A DNA stretch of 64,000 bases from Cyrtodaria siliqua (GCA_037043455.1 JAWPHD010005113.1:1-64000), one strand, 5' to 3'. Shown: positions 35,881-47,810, counted from the stretch's first letter. Numbers and translations are program-made. The notes: generated by a model from the sequence alone, not told the origin.

Positions 35881-35952
35881 GAATTAATCTAGGGTATTTG
35901 TTTTTCATTCACCAATTTGGTGACTGAAAAATAAATACCCTATATTAATTTT
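35881..35952. repeat. Near-perfect 33-bp-arm hairpin (palindrome)
   Basis: GGGTATTTGTTTTTCATTCA with its extension to CACCAA pairs with TTGGTGACTGAAAAATAAAT and ACCCTA. Only a few mismatches occur over about 33 bases per arm, with a loop of one or two bases. It may be a miniature foldback element or a structured RNA if transcribed. Confidence 0.8.
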
Positions 35953-36149
35953 AATTAACGTTTAAGTCGTCGATCGAGCTTTCAATAAATATACTACTGA
36001 AACCACTAGATCAATCGAGTGCATGATATGGCATGGCAGTATATCATTCAAATGTATCCTTCATTATCGCTGTTCCTGGCTATATTCACTGGGAGAATGT
36101 TCACCAAAGGGTACATGGAAATCCACTAAATTGCTCGTTGCTTTAAAAC

Positions 36150-36850
36150 AAAGTTAATATTCCTAACATATTTCTATTAAGATAATCATCCAGACATGGT
36201 TCGACATGAAGGCGTTTTGATAACACTTCATTAATTATCGACAGCCAGCGGCCATCTTTGTTTATATAGACCTACATCGCAAAAACACTTGATCGATACT
36301 TCGCTTAAACGTGTTATGGGAGCACACTGAAAACCCAGAAGAACATTTCTGCTGACGTCAAGTCGGTCAAAAAACGTAATCCAACTACATTTGAAACCGA
36401 AGTTGACCGACAAATTTTTCGCATCGATTTCTGCTTCTATACCGGCTTTTGGGGTGTTCGTCGATTTAAAACTATTTCAGACGTGACTCATTCATATTCA
36501 TGAGTTATTACCAGTTAAAATAGGGACTGTACAGCTTTAAATAGACAATATTGTGTTGGCTTATCTCTTAGGACGGCAAAATGGATTGTTTTTAAATATT
36601 TTACAAAATGATTACACATAACATGTAGTCTAAATGAAATTGTTGAAGGTCTCCAATCAAGGTCGTTAACGCCATTCTGATTTACATAAACATATGTATG
36701 CCTACATGTCATGCCATATATTTAGCCGTTAAATATTACTTTATTATAAACATTATCTGAAACTACTGCCTTGTATTTGTCGCCTATTTACTTTAACTTC
36801 TAGTTATCACATAACATGCCTTCTTGGAGTTTAAAAAAATCCATGAATTA
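36150..36850. repeat. Module P/Q, copy with inverted P part
   Basis: The part 36150-36665 is the reverse complement of 47811-48275 (module P). The part 36670-36850 matches 48285-48445 (module Q) in the same orientation. In the copies at 47.8 and 62.8 kb, P and Q follow each other in one orientation. The switch here falls near GTTAACGCCATTCTGATTTAC. Confidence 0.75.
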
Positions 36851-36854
36851 TTTA

Positions 36855-38040
36855 TCGTAATATAATAGTGTATAGTGTATTATACATGTAGATGCAAATG
36901 AGCACCGAATCACTGTGTTTGTGTACAGTAACACATTTAGTCCTACTTGTTTGCGTGGTACCTTAAATATTTCTAATTATTTGAAATATTACTTTATAAA
37001 ATGCATGTTAATAACGTTAAATTTTGTTAAACGTGTCGCATTATTTGTAGTGCTAACGCTTAACTAAATACTTGCCCATAGTCTTCTTGTATGGCCTGTC
37101 AGCAAGTATCTAAATCAAAGTACTAAAATTACTGAGAATGCAAGGTTTGATAGGAAACTTAAAATACTGTATGACTATTTGTACGATTGCTGGACATTTA
37201 AAATTTCCATCAATTTGACTTATTTTTAGCCAAATTGGCGATCTTTGGTGACCTACAAAGATTTTAGAGGGTCGATCCATTCCAAATATATAATATTGTG
37301 ATCAATTGTCATTCAACTGTTTCAAATCTAGACTAGAATATTATTTTATGAAATTGCTGATGGATAGACAGATTTGTGTTGTATGGCCAAGCTGTCACTC
37401 AAGATGACCTCTCCGTCTAAAATTATTTCATTTACAGAGTGGCGTGTATTACGTAGTGTTCCGGGAACTAGATAACTCTGATGTGTCTAGTCTGATGCTA
37501 CTGGTCTTGAACTTGTCCAAGTTCAGTGGCCTAACCTAGAGAACGCCTTCTGCTGCAGGGACAAATAACGTTACAAGAGGCACTACGCGTTGATTCAACT
37601 TCCTTATGTCTGTCCCACAAATTGAAAATAAACTTTACTGTAGTATTTACTAAAAAAATACAAATACAAATTTATAGGTGGAAGAAAGAATTGAAGTGAC
37701 TAGAAGTAAATACAAGGGTAAAAGTGGCCATAATTTTGATAAAACAACAACAACAACAAGAAACAGAACATAACCTAGTTGGACGAAGTATGTTAAAATG
37801 CCAAAGCCATGTGCAGTTTCATGATTTAGTCGATTTCGTAATACATGTTTACAAACAAAACATTAAATCTTTCTGTAAGTACAGTGCCCGAATTCACCAA
37901 ACATTACTAAGAAAATGAATAGAGCCCATAATATATTATTAAAAAATGGACATAAAACATTTTTTAAAATATGCATGCAAAAAAACAACAACATCAAACA
38001 AAATGCAACTTATTATGAATAAAACTCAGATAATCTGTAG
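36855..38040. repeat. Dispersed repeat R1, right copy, inverted relative to 1-1287
   Basis: Full-length reverse complement of the first 1287 bases, with few differences (several are short indels). Landmarks are CACGTTTAACAAAATTT-type and ATAACGTTACA blocks near 37010-37570. Confidence 0.8.
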
Positions 38041-38185
38041 CGTGACACTTGTTATGAATGAATACTGATAATCTGGAGCTTGTCACATGTTATGAATGAA
38101 AACTCAGATAATCTGAAGCTTGACACATGTTATGAATAAAAACTCAGATAACTTCTGGAGCTTGACACTTGTTATGAACGAATAG
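38020..38185. repeat. 40-bp tandem repeat, four units
   Basis: AACTCAGATAATCTGGAGCT then TGACACTTGTTATGAATGAA, four diverged units. The same unit begins the window (reverse complement), so it is part of R1. Confidence 0.85.
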
Positions 38186-38226
38186 TTTTGATCAGAACTA
38201 GTCAAACATGGGCTTTCCAAATTAGA

Positions 38227-38410
38227 TGACGTCATGGCGTCACAACGGTAAGTGATGTGGACATTTTGGATGACGTCATGTTGTTAAAACTGTCAGCGTT
38301 GACTGAGACAAACACTGATTGATTTTATAATAAAGCAACTTAACAAATGCGATCAGTGAAATAAATGATTTTTAATAACATTGTGACGTCATTGACGTCA
38401 AGAGTCATGA
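38227..38410. promoter_or_regulatory. Cluster of four perfect CRE palindromes
   Basis: TGACGTCA occurs at 38227-38234, 38271-38278, 38384-38391 and 38393-38400, with a further TGACGTA half site and a CACGTG E-box close by (about 38405-38425). TGACGTCA is the consensus binding site for CREB/ATF bZIP factors. The third and fourth are only one base apart. A TATA-like ATATATAATA near 38865 and a small ORF at 38955 lie downstream on the plus strand. Function as a promoter or enhancer is inferred only from the motifs. Confidence 0.45.
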
Positions 38411-38954
38411 CGTAGAGACACGTGCTAACGTTCTTCCACAACTAGACCATAAACTCTACAATCTGTGAAAGTGTTAATTAAATCTAGTCTTAAATACAGA
38501 ATATATAACGATAACAAGATTTTTATATATACTATATTCCAACAGAATAACAATCCAATGGTATATAATATCTAAACATGTTTCTTTATTTCATCTTATT
38601 ATTAATAATAATTCACTGACATCATCAATCAATAAAACCCTTTGAAATAGTTGTTGCTATATACAATTATACAAAATAAATATATTGAAAGAACTATAAA
38701 TGTATTGAAAAAACTCTTCCCCCGGAAATCTCGTTTAATTTGGGCTCTTTGCGCGAATATAACACTGTCAAGCGAAGGTGCGTGCGATGTCACATCGTGT
38801 TTCCCCTTGATGACAAAACGCCTTGCTAAAACTCGCATGAAAACAAATTCGCCCACAATTCATATATAATAAGATTTTCCTAGAGTTTCTCGACCTGTTT
38901 ATTTGCATTATAGTTGTGTTCAGCATCCAATACGTTCGTCTAGCATAGTTCAGC

Positions 38955-39234
38955 ATGTATGTACGACTTGAAGCCTCGATTTATGAGAATAAAAATGTAG
39001 GTTATCAGCCAGATGACGATGAGGAGGCGCCAAAAGCAACGACTATGAATGCAAGTTGATAAATCAACCTTGCATTCAAAAACTAGACAGCAGATTTTCA
39101 TTAAATTACCTTATTTCATTGATATATCCATCAAGCACGAACAGTACACATCTTCTAGCTCAAATTATGAACACATGACTCTGCTTAAAAACAGTATGGA
39201 ATCCGCACTGAATACTTTCATTATTGGAGCTTAA
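38955..39234 (+). CDS. Small acidic coding-like ORF, frame-shifted or two-exon, unknown
   Basis: An ATG at 38955 (A at -3; in-frame TAG nine bases upstream) opens 34 codons to a TGA at 39057-39059: MYVRLEASIYENKNVGYQPD, then a DDEEAPKATT stretch. The overlapping +1 frame beginning at 39049 continues for 61 codons with a Ser-rich stretch (EQYTSSSSNYEHMTLLKN) to a TAA at 39232-39234. The composition of both parts is more protein-like than the surroundings. Together they could be a short gene with one frameshift, or an exon followed by chance sequence. No domain, signal peptide or membrane segment is visible. It lies 0.6 kb downstream of the CRE cluster and 80-90 bases after a TATA-like motif. 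I do not recognise the product. Confidence 0.25.
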
Positions 39235-39654
39235 CGTTTCAAAAACATTAAAAAATATTTTATTCAATTCAGTGATTCTTGCTGATGGGGATTATTGTAT
39301 ACATGGTTTATCCTTCCTGAAAATGCATTTGTCTTATTTTAAACCAATATGTGCTGACCTCTGTGTATTTTCAATGTTGCACTAAACCGTACACAACAAA
39401 AGGCGGGGCTTATCTCAGCCTATATTTATAAATGGTCAACCTATGGATCCGCGTAACGTAGCTGACACCATGTAAACAATAAAACGACGTCATCATGTCT
39501 CACAAATTGCCGCCGTATACAGGGTATACACTAATGCTTTCTTTATTGAAGTTTCATCTTACAGAACTGCAAATATATATATATAAATGATAACACCGAA
39601 TAAGGTGACAATACATAGAGTATGACACTTTCAACAATATACAAAGAAGATATA

Positions 39655-39900
39655 AAATGGAACAGGAAAAGTAGCAATCAAGGACAACAGTCAACCACAA
39701 ACACACACAGAAACAAAGAACAACTTTAAAGATGAATAAAAGGTAAAATAAGACACCACAAACACAAACGGGTTGACAATAGGGCTGCCGCCGTGGTACG
39801 GTTAGTGGCAAAAAAGGCCGCTTGGGGTTTAAACCAGGTTCTAGGGTGCACTGTCATCCCAATAAAACGGGGCAGTGTAAATAAAGAAATACCCGCCATG
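39655..39900 (+). repeat. Repeat family A in duplication copy 1
   Basis: Short plus copy, from AAATGGAACAGGAAAAGTAG to AAATACCCGCCATGAAAT. The corresponding copy 2 element is at 52325-52585, so it was present before the duplication. Confidence 0.75.
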
Positions 39901-40184
39901 AAATAAGACACACAAAATGTAACTTTAAGAAGAAATGCATCCCTTCTGATTTAAACATATGTTATTGCCAATATTTTACATAAAGAGCAAATATAAACAT
40001 ATATACCATAGAAATATTATAATGACAAATGGGTGGGGTATGTAAATACTGAATGTATATGCTGAGAGTAATAAACTACAATGACAATACATTGAGATAG
40101 AAAAAGCTGAATAAGTGAATAAAATATAAAGTGAACACATAATAGTGAAAGAAAGCGAAAAAGAAAAGGTAAGAAAGAGTATAC

Positions 40185-40720
40185 TAATGGACCTCTGGAA
40201 ACGGCCGAGCACGACACATACGAAATATTGCAGTCTCGGTTTGATTGAGACTGTTCATGAGCGGTATTGAAATATGCTAGCTACCGCTCACGCCTTCTAA
40301 CCCCGGGTTGAGCAGAACTCAATATTCATAAAATCAATAATACACAATTTTAACCATCTCGAAGATGGCATGCATACGGCGGTGGACATGGAGTTAATTA
40401 CTTCCCCATGTCGTACGTCGTATGGTCCCAGTATCTAATAAAATTAAATGCCCCGAAGAGCGAAATAAATATAATCGAATTTAGTTGGGAGCAGCGTTTA
40501 TGAAGCCTGCGTTTCAGAAGTAACAGCCAAAAGACTAAATTAAAAAGCAGACAACATATCCTATAAGTAGTTAAACAATACTCAGAGCCTTTTATCGGCC
40601 GGAGTAGTGGAACCACCGAATCAAAAATTAAATAAAAAACAAAAGATATTGAAAATGTACCACCGATAACTAAATATAAGTATCGGGCTCAGCGATCTCC
40701 AAAGATAGAATGAATAACAG
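40185..40720 (-). repeat. Repeat family B, first of two tandem copies
   Basis: Minus-oriented family B, running on to CGGGCTCAGCGATCTCCAAA and GAATGAATAACAG. It is separated by about 75 bases from an almost identical copy. Confidence 0.75.
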
Positions 40721-40794
40721 TACTGATTGCAAGCGCGGGGAGACGTTTTACTGCCGCCACACTGCACAAGCAACGCCACTGTGCTATAACAAAG

Positions 40795-41343
40795 ATTATA
40801 ATAATGGACCTTTGGAAACGGCCGTGCACGACATATACGAACTATTGCAGTCTCGATTTGATTGAGCCGGTTCATGAGCGGTAGTGAAATATGCTAGCTA
40901 CCGCTCACGCCCTCTAGCCCCGGGTTGAGCAGAACTCAATATTCATAAAATCAATAATACACAATTTTAACCATCCCGAAGATGGCATGCATACGGCGGT
41001 GGACATGGAGTTAATTGTTTCCACATGTCGTACGGCGTATGGTCTCAGTATCTAATAAAATTAAATTCCCCGAAGAGCGAAATAAATATAATCGAATTTA
41101 GTTGGGAGCAGCGGTTATGAAGCCTGCGTATCAGAAGTAACAGCCAAAATACTAAATTAAAAAGCAGACAACATATCCTATAAGTGGTTAAACAATACCC
41201 AGAGCCTTTTATTGGCCGGAGTAGTGAAACCACCGAATCAAAAATTAAGTAAGAAAACAAAAGAAATTGAAAATGTACCACCGATAACTAAATATAAGTA
41301 TCGGGCTCAGCGATCCCCAAAGATCGAATGAATAACAGAAAGG
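40795..41343 (-). repeat. Repeat family B, second of two tandem copies
   Basis: It begins ATAATGGACCTTTGGAAACG and ends with the same CGGGCTCAGCGATC...GAATGAATAACAG block as the first copy; period about 610 bases. The pair is absent from duplication copy 2. Confidence 0.75.
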
Positions 41344-41681
41344 CTAGTTTACCCCCAATTTAAATTCCAGTCAGTTTCAGAACGCCTGAACGGTATCTAA
41401 AAAAAATGTTCAAAATATAGTATACGCGCATAGTTCGTGTAGATTGTTGAAACGTAAACCTATGTGTTTCTCGTATATGTGTTTGAATTGCTTCGAAGAG
41501 AGATTCATTTTCTCTGTCAGTTAACTGTTCGCGACCATAAAGGATTGTTCTTACATTTAACGGGTGTAAATGATTGAGGTATACATCGCTATTAAGATTA
41601 CCACACAAATTCCTCATTCTGGCATGTAAAAGAGAAAATAATCGTTGACCACTTAAGTAGTATTTTGGTACCTTTGTACTA

Positions 41682-42247
41682 TTGTTTGGGGCGCTTGTTT
41701 CAGCCAAAAGTTTTTTGGACTTTAATGATAAAATTAATCTACTACCTAAATAAGTTGTATATCAGTGAAACAGACATTTTTAGTGGTAAATAAAAATACC
41801 TTATTTTTCAAAAGCGGTTGAGAAATAAAAGTTTCATGTGCGAAACCTGTTTTTGATGGGTCATTTTCAATGCACAATTCTACTGCATGAAAAATTTGAA
41901 AAATATATTTTTTTAGAAATTTTATCCAAAAATGGGTTTAAATTGTTGGATATCAGTAAATTAAGACACCCTGAAAGTTTTATAGCAAAATATGAAGGAT
42001 TACTGAAGTTATTTGAAATTTCGTAATTTTCTGCTGTAACACCAACAAGGAATTTACATAGGAAAAGCCCCATCAAAAAATCATTTTGGCTGTAAAATAT
42101 TTATTTCTCAACCGATTTTCAAAAGTAAAGTAGTTTTAGTTACCACTAAAAATTACAGTTCTAATGATATATAACCGATGTACGTGTTATTTAAATTGCT
42201 GAAGTTATTTCAGAAAAACCTTTGGCTGAAACAAGCGCCCCAAACAA
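41682..42247. mobile_element. Non-autonomous Tc1/mariner-type element with long inverted repeats
   Basis: The ends TTGTTTGGGGCGCTTGTTTC and its exact reverse complement are flanked by TA on both sides (41680-41681 and 42248-42249). The inverted similarity continues inwards, with TTTTTAGTGGTAA and CGGTTGAGAAATAAA in both arms, to roughly 170 bases. The homologous LINE copy at about 53280-53290 has the empty site TTTGTACTAGGAAATACAG with a single TA. No transposase is encoded in the 566 bases; it would have depended on a related active element. Confidence 0.9.
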
Positions 42248-43090
42248 TATGAAATACAGATGTTAATAGTCTTTCTTCTCTTGAAAATTGATATAGTTTT
42301 CGAGTTTCGTATTTCTGCTGACAGATTATTCCATAGGTTAGGAGAAGACTAAACAAACGATTTATTGTATATTTCAATTCTCCTAGCAATAGTGGCATAG
42401 TTGTCGTTATTTCTGAGAGAGTATACACTGACATCTCCTACTAACATTATAGACTGAAATAAGTTTTTGCATTTTCCTTCTATCGGAAAGTGATATCCAT
42501 CCTATTTCGGATATTAAACCATGTACGGATACTGAACGAGTCACTGCCGTCACAATACGAGCTGCTTCATATTGTAACTTTTCCAAAGTAAATTTTTCGA
42601 AAGAAGTACACTTCTCTTATAATGGAAGCATATTCCAATATTGGACGCATATAAGGCAAGTATATCTGATTCAGTGTTTTACGACTTATTTTATATTTAA
42701 GTATTCGCATTAAACCAAGAACCTTTGAAGCAGAAGCAATAATATTGCTTATGCGTTCGTGCTATTTTCCGTTATTATTTATTGTTACTCCTAGATGTTT
42801 GTGGTTGTCACCAAAAGGCAACGGGACATTTTCTAGATATAAAGTTGGACGACGATCATTATTAATTAAAGAAAAGAACATTACTTCTGTTTTGGCAGGA
42901 TTAAATTGTACAAGCCATTGTTTTGACCATTGCGTAATCATTACTAAATCATCATTAAGGATTTCTTCCAAATCGTTTATACTAGATGTTGAGACTGATA
43001 GCGAACTGTCGTCAGCAAATAAACGAGTTACATTCAGCATATTTTCGGCAATATCACTTACATAAAATACAAATAAAGGAGAGCCCAATA

Positions 43091-44094
43091 CGAGGGTCAT
43101 TCAATAATTTCTGTCACTAACGCGTTTTAACAATTATGTGCTCGTTGTGAGTGTTGATGTTTGGTAGCAAATGAAAGAAAGTTTCAATACCATTCCATTG
43201 ATGGTAACATGAATGCTGTATCTTTTGTGTAACAAAAGTTATGGAACATTTAATATACATCACTTATACATACTGAGGCATTTTCGTCCTGAGTTTTTTT
43301 CAGGTGTGTTAACTGTTACCTTTTTAAATGCCTTTTTCTCTTTAAGTACTTGTCGAAGACCTTTGAAATTTCTAATACATTACCAGTTATATCTGTCCAT
43401 TACAAGATTCAGAATTTAAGCATAGTAGATGAAAAGGCATTGTCTTAGAAATTAACATTTTAAGCTAACATGTAAAATTAATTTAATGATAAATGGACAT
43501 TAAATGGAAGGGCAGTCTTCCGAAATAGCGTTTTTGGATGATCAATATTTTTACTAAACATTGTGCAAAATTCTACAATAATGTGCTGAATATTAAATTT
43601 AAACACTGAAGGACTAGGATTTGTAAAAAAATATGAAAACATATTAATATTATGAGAATAATTACGACATTTAAAAGATATTATAACATTTCCGTAAACA
43701 AAATGAAGAAAATCAGTGTTATTTCCGCTAAAATTAGGGGATATGCATTCACTCATATCTGGTTTACATCAAGACCTTTCCGAATTATCAACAATCATTT
43801 TTATGGATTATAGGCGAATAACAACAGATGGCGTACAAGAAAATTTAAAAGCATAGAATTATTCAAATAATTTTTACAACTTTTTGTAATAAGGACATTT
43901 TCAGAGATGCCAGTATCCAAAAGTTGTGGTAGAGGGAGGTAATTCAGGGGTATAAATAACCGGAAATTTTTCATTTTTGTTGTGGAATTTAAGAGAACGA
44001 ACCCAGTAGTACTATAAATGCACTACTTTATCTCAGTGCAATATCCAGTTCAAAGGATATATGCCTAGTGACAGAACTTTTTGGAGCACCCTCG
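43091..44094. mobile_element. Mariner-like element, 1004 bp, non-autonomous
   Basis: The left end CGAGGGTCATTCAATAATTT then CTGTCACTA is an imperfect inverted copy of the right end (reverse complement CGAGGGTGCTCCAAAAAGTT then CTGTCACTA). TA flanks are at 43089-43090 and 44095-44096. Duplication copy 2 shows the empty site with one TA (GCCTAATACAAGCC, about 54095-54108). CGAGGG...GTC ends are familiar from mariner elements. A 92-codon minus frame (43478-43756) does not resemble a transposase, so this copy is an internally altered or non-autonomous one. Confidence 0.88.
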
Positions 44095-44997
44095 TACAAG
44101 CCATGAGGAACTCCGGCAGTTACAGTTTTTGACTCGGAGGTTGCAGATCCGACACGGACTCTTCAGTTGATATTACATTCATTCAAATTACACAACATGA
44201 ATACTGTAAAGTGTAAGATAAATTTAAGTATTATTAATCAGCGTGTATACCCTATTACAAATAACTGAAATATACATGTACCAAAATAAATATCCATTTC
44301 GTGGTCCGAGTATTAACTTTCATACCCCATCCAACCCCTTCTTCAAGAAGAGGAAACGAGGTTGGTTGATATATATAATATCTATATAACCTTAATTTCG
44401 GCGTAAGAGTTTGCATATTGTAAAATTAAAGCATTTGATAGGTAATTTTAAACAGGTTATCGCATTTTTTCAGTAAAAAATATCTTTAAACGTGTTTTAT
44501 TGTCGAAATATCCGTTTTTATAAAATACTGCTAATATACGCTTTCCCACCGCCTAACGGAATTAAGGCTAGACATGGTAAAATTACATATTTTAACTGTC
44601 CATAACATTAGAATTTGTGGCCGATTTTAATAAATATTATTTATGTTATTTTCAATCCAACGTACCAACTATCACAAACATTTTCTAAAAAAAAAATGTT
44701 TTTGGTATTGGTCATTGTGCAACAAACTTTTATCTGTTGATTTTACTCGCCGTAGATCTAGGCTACTCGAGAGGACTCTGTCAATATGAACATTCTTAAA
44801 GCTGTACAGTCCCTATTTTAACTGGTAATAACTCATGAATATGAATGAGTCACGTGTGAAGTAATTTCAAATCGACGAACACCCCAAAAGTCGGTATATA
44901 AGGAGAAATCGATACGTAAAATTTCACATTTTTATTTAGCCTCCGTACAGGTAACATCGATAAATATACGGCTCCAGAATATATGTGATAAAAAAAT

Positions 44998-45085
44998 AGT
45001 TGCCCGGAACGGGATTTGAACCACAGCCTTGCACTTGTAAGATTTGAAAGATGTACGCTGAACCTCTAGACCACTGCTATTTACT
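44998..45085 (-). repeat. tRNA-like sequence (SINE head or tRNA relic)
   Basis: On the minus strand TGGTCTAGAGGTTCAGCG resembles an A box region and GGTTCAAATCCCG is a perfect B box. An extra-long anticodon region and poor acceptor pairing speak against a working tRNA. It lies in a part absent from duplication copy 2. Confidence 0.55.
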
Positions 45086-46769
45086 GGTATTTTGTAGCAT
45101 TTTTAACACTAAATAGGCATTACGTAATAACAAGATCGCACGCACACAAACTCATCAAGCGCTAAATAACAAGTCGAGATATGGTTGATTTGAGGCGAAG
45201 TATTATTCATAGTGATAAGATACAGTATTACACCAGGTAATGTTAATTTACACGTGCGACAATATGGACTGCATATTTATTGATCCATCTTTAGTTGCGT
45301 TCGAATATGTTGTTATTCATTTTCATGTTATTCATTTTCAGTGATTTTATTTGCTTTAAATGAGTTTTATCAATATACCATACATATGCCATAGATGGTA
45401 ATTAAGACCTATGACGTCATTGTTCTCAAAATGGCGGATCCCAGCAACCTTCAAATGGTCATATTTTCTCTGTTTATCATACGACTTTGATAATTATTTC
45501 AACAATTATTTTCCACGTTTTTTGAGATCTCTAAATAATAAAGATTATTTGGCTGTGTGGCATACATTCCATTTAATCTTTGTTTACATACACAACAAGC
45601 TAATGTTCTGTTCATAAACTTTTGGCCCTTGGCACTACCTTTTTATGTTAAGCGCAGTAGAGTATACATAACTATGACAAAATACATTCAACATATATAC
45701 AAATCAACAAATCGCTGGCATGCATACGAAACTTGTAATTGAGAGCCTTAAATTGTGCTAAGTATAGTCAAATGGCTCATAACTGGCATACATACAACTT
45801 AAAGCCATACAGTAGTAAATGTAAAACATACATGGTGGCAAATAGATAGTGTAATTATCATAATTAGATGTGTCCCTTGCCGAAACAAAATGCAAGATGA
45901 ATAATAAAACTGGAGAAAAGTGTGTTTTGTTATGAAATGGTAATGTTGTTATATACTTCTCAAAACAATTTAAGGGCCACAATATGGAACAGTAATAATT
46001 ACTCAATATTTAATAGTATGGATTTCATACTCATATTAAACATTAATACATGTGTGTAATGTAACAATTTAAAAAAGAAAAGAAAGTAACTCATTTGATT
46101 ATGTCAATGTCTGTAATGTAACAATTGTACAAAAAAGAAAGTAAATCATTCAATTAAAGCACTTTAAAAAATGACCTTGAGCTTGATCCTTAAATTATTC
46201 TGAGGAATATATTATAGTTTAAAGTATTCGATATTATTAAATAGATCTTTTGTAAAATATACTTTGATGTATTTTAAAGAAAACAAATGTTGGTAAATAT
46301 CTTAATGTGTACATAAATGTCTCTAATGTGTGCATGACGTGTTAAGTCAATAGTTTGCGTTTTATTATTTTATTACCCCGTGTGGTTACCGGGAAAGCAT
46401 ATGATCACTGATTATTCAGGCAGAGGCGTAGAATCCCACGAAAGTGTGTTCGTTTCGTCATGTTCATTAAAAGTCCTCATCGTGATCCCTGTATTGTTTC
46501 AGGTGTCACTTGAGTCGGGTAACAGAAAACAATGATCCCGGCTCCAGCGATAAATGGGGTTTTACAAGAGAATTTGCATTAAATCAACAGTTGAAAATAT
46601 TATAGACCAATTATGCAAATCTGTATCGAGATGTAAAAGGAGAGTGAGCCTGGAATGTTCCATCCTGTAGGCGGCATATAACACTCCTGTGTTGGTGCGC
46701 CGTAAAACCACAATGCAATTTATTAATTTAGTGAAACTTGACTCTTCTGCAACAAGGACTCTCACAACC

Positions 46770-47525
46770 TGACTTCTATGGTGATGTGATTTATAAACTT
46801 CGTAAGATACTTGGTCATGATCACTTTCATACTATCTTTGTTAAGATTGTTTAAAGGTTTATCAAAAGATGTTATGACCCTATCATTTTGCAACGTACTG
46901 CATGCTTGGTGGTGAACCCTTTTACGGTTCGCCACTGTGTTTTCCTCTTTAATTGTACGATGACCGGACACTCTGTGGACCGTATGATGACGCCTACCTA
47001 AAGCCCATTGGGACGGTGGCGTTTGATGTTTGTCTATGATCTTTCTTGTCGTGCCCTTAATGGTTTATTCTCTTATTGCTCTGGCTTCTACCAAGTCTTT
47101 GGGTACCTTCATTGTGGCTTTCTAGGCTATTGTTTTTTAAAAAAAAATTGGTTGTTGTTTTGTATTGTATTTACACGAGCATATTTGTGTTTTACTTATA
47201 TTGCCTATTTATGCTGCCTTGTTGGTTAGAGATTAGATCATGGCGGGGATTTCTTTATTTACACTGTCCTGTTTAATGGGATGACAGTAGGGTAAGTGTG
47301 AGGTTTGGTGCACCTTAGAACCGGTTTAAATCCCCAGTGGCCTACTTTGCCACTGACCATTCCAAGGCGGTAGCCTTATTGTCAACCCTTTTGTGTTTGT
47401 GATGTCGTTTACTTTTATTATTACTTTTGCCTTCTTGTTTGTCTGTTTGCATGTTTGTTTCTGTGTTTTGTGGTTGACTGTCCTCCTTGAATGCTACTTT
47501 CCCTGTCCGATCTTTTTATATTTAT
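46770..47525 (-). repeat. Repeat family A, near full-length minus copy
   Basis: All family landmarks are in reverse, with CCTGTCCGATCTTTTTATAT at the 47525 end. It extends beyond the 26770 copy to GAAGTCAGGTTGTGAGAGTC near 46765. It is missing from duplication copy 2 (junction about 56875), hence inserted after the duplication or lost there. Confidence 0.7.
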
Positions 47526-47810
47526 TTTTACGACACATTGTTATACTTATATAGTGCTTATACATTCATCTTCATTCATTTATGCGTTTATATATTTTGT
47601 TGTTAATCTCTCCATTTCACAAACGTTGTTTCATTTGTCTGCGTTATATATTCGAAGTTTTGTATAATATTGATGATTTCGTCATGTAAGTGATCACATA
47701 TATACCCTACACACCAACCTCGACACACTCGCCCAATAGCAGACACCTCTGTCCACTCAGCCACCCAGCCAACCTAAAAAATATTGGTTTCGGCAACCGG
47801 GTGACACATA

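Larger units (their letters stand above)
41345..44163 (-). pseudogene. LINE remnant (RT, 5'-truncated) carrying two later insertions, copy 1
   Basis: On the minus strand the reading starts near 44163 with SESKTVTAGVPHGLV (RT motif B region). It is interrupted by a transposon at 43091-44094 and resumes LGSPLFVFYVSDI, LFADDSSL (motif C, catalytic FADD intact), QWLVQFNPAKTEVMFFS and HKHLGVTIN. The following part (MRILKYKISRK, ILEYASII) has stops and shifts. A second insertion at 41682-42247 precedes LLHARMRNLCGNLNSDVYLN and the 3' end near 41345. The endonuclease and most of the RT palm are missing, so it was truncated on insertion. It belongs to a family different in sequence from the LINE at 21400 but with the same RT layout. 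Confidence 0.88.
39540..47800. repeat. Segmental duplication, copy 1 (copy 2 at 52210-57090)
   Basis: The direct order of sequences is shared with 52210-57090. It comprises a leader with TTTCATCTTACAGAACTGCA, family A, an 80-bp block with AATGACAAATGGG, the LINE remnant, a block with CGTGGTCCGAGTATTAACTT, CGCCGTAGATCTAGGCTACT, CAAAATGGCGGATCCC, ACCCCGTGTGGTTACCGGGA, and a tail with CACCAACCTCGACACACTCG. Copy 1 is longer because of later insertions: family B pair 40185-41343, two DNA transposons in the LINE, and family A at 46770-47525. Copy 2 has its own extra block at about 54550-54760. Confidence 0.8.

Noticed and set aside
40185..41343. Pair of LTRs of a short retroelement
   Set aside because: The two family B copies are direct repeats, but only about 75 bases lie between them and no TG...CA ends or primer-binding site are seen; tandem copies are simpler.
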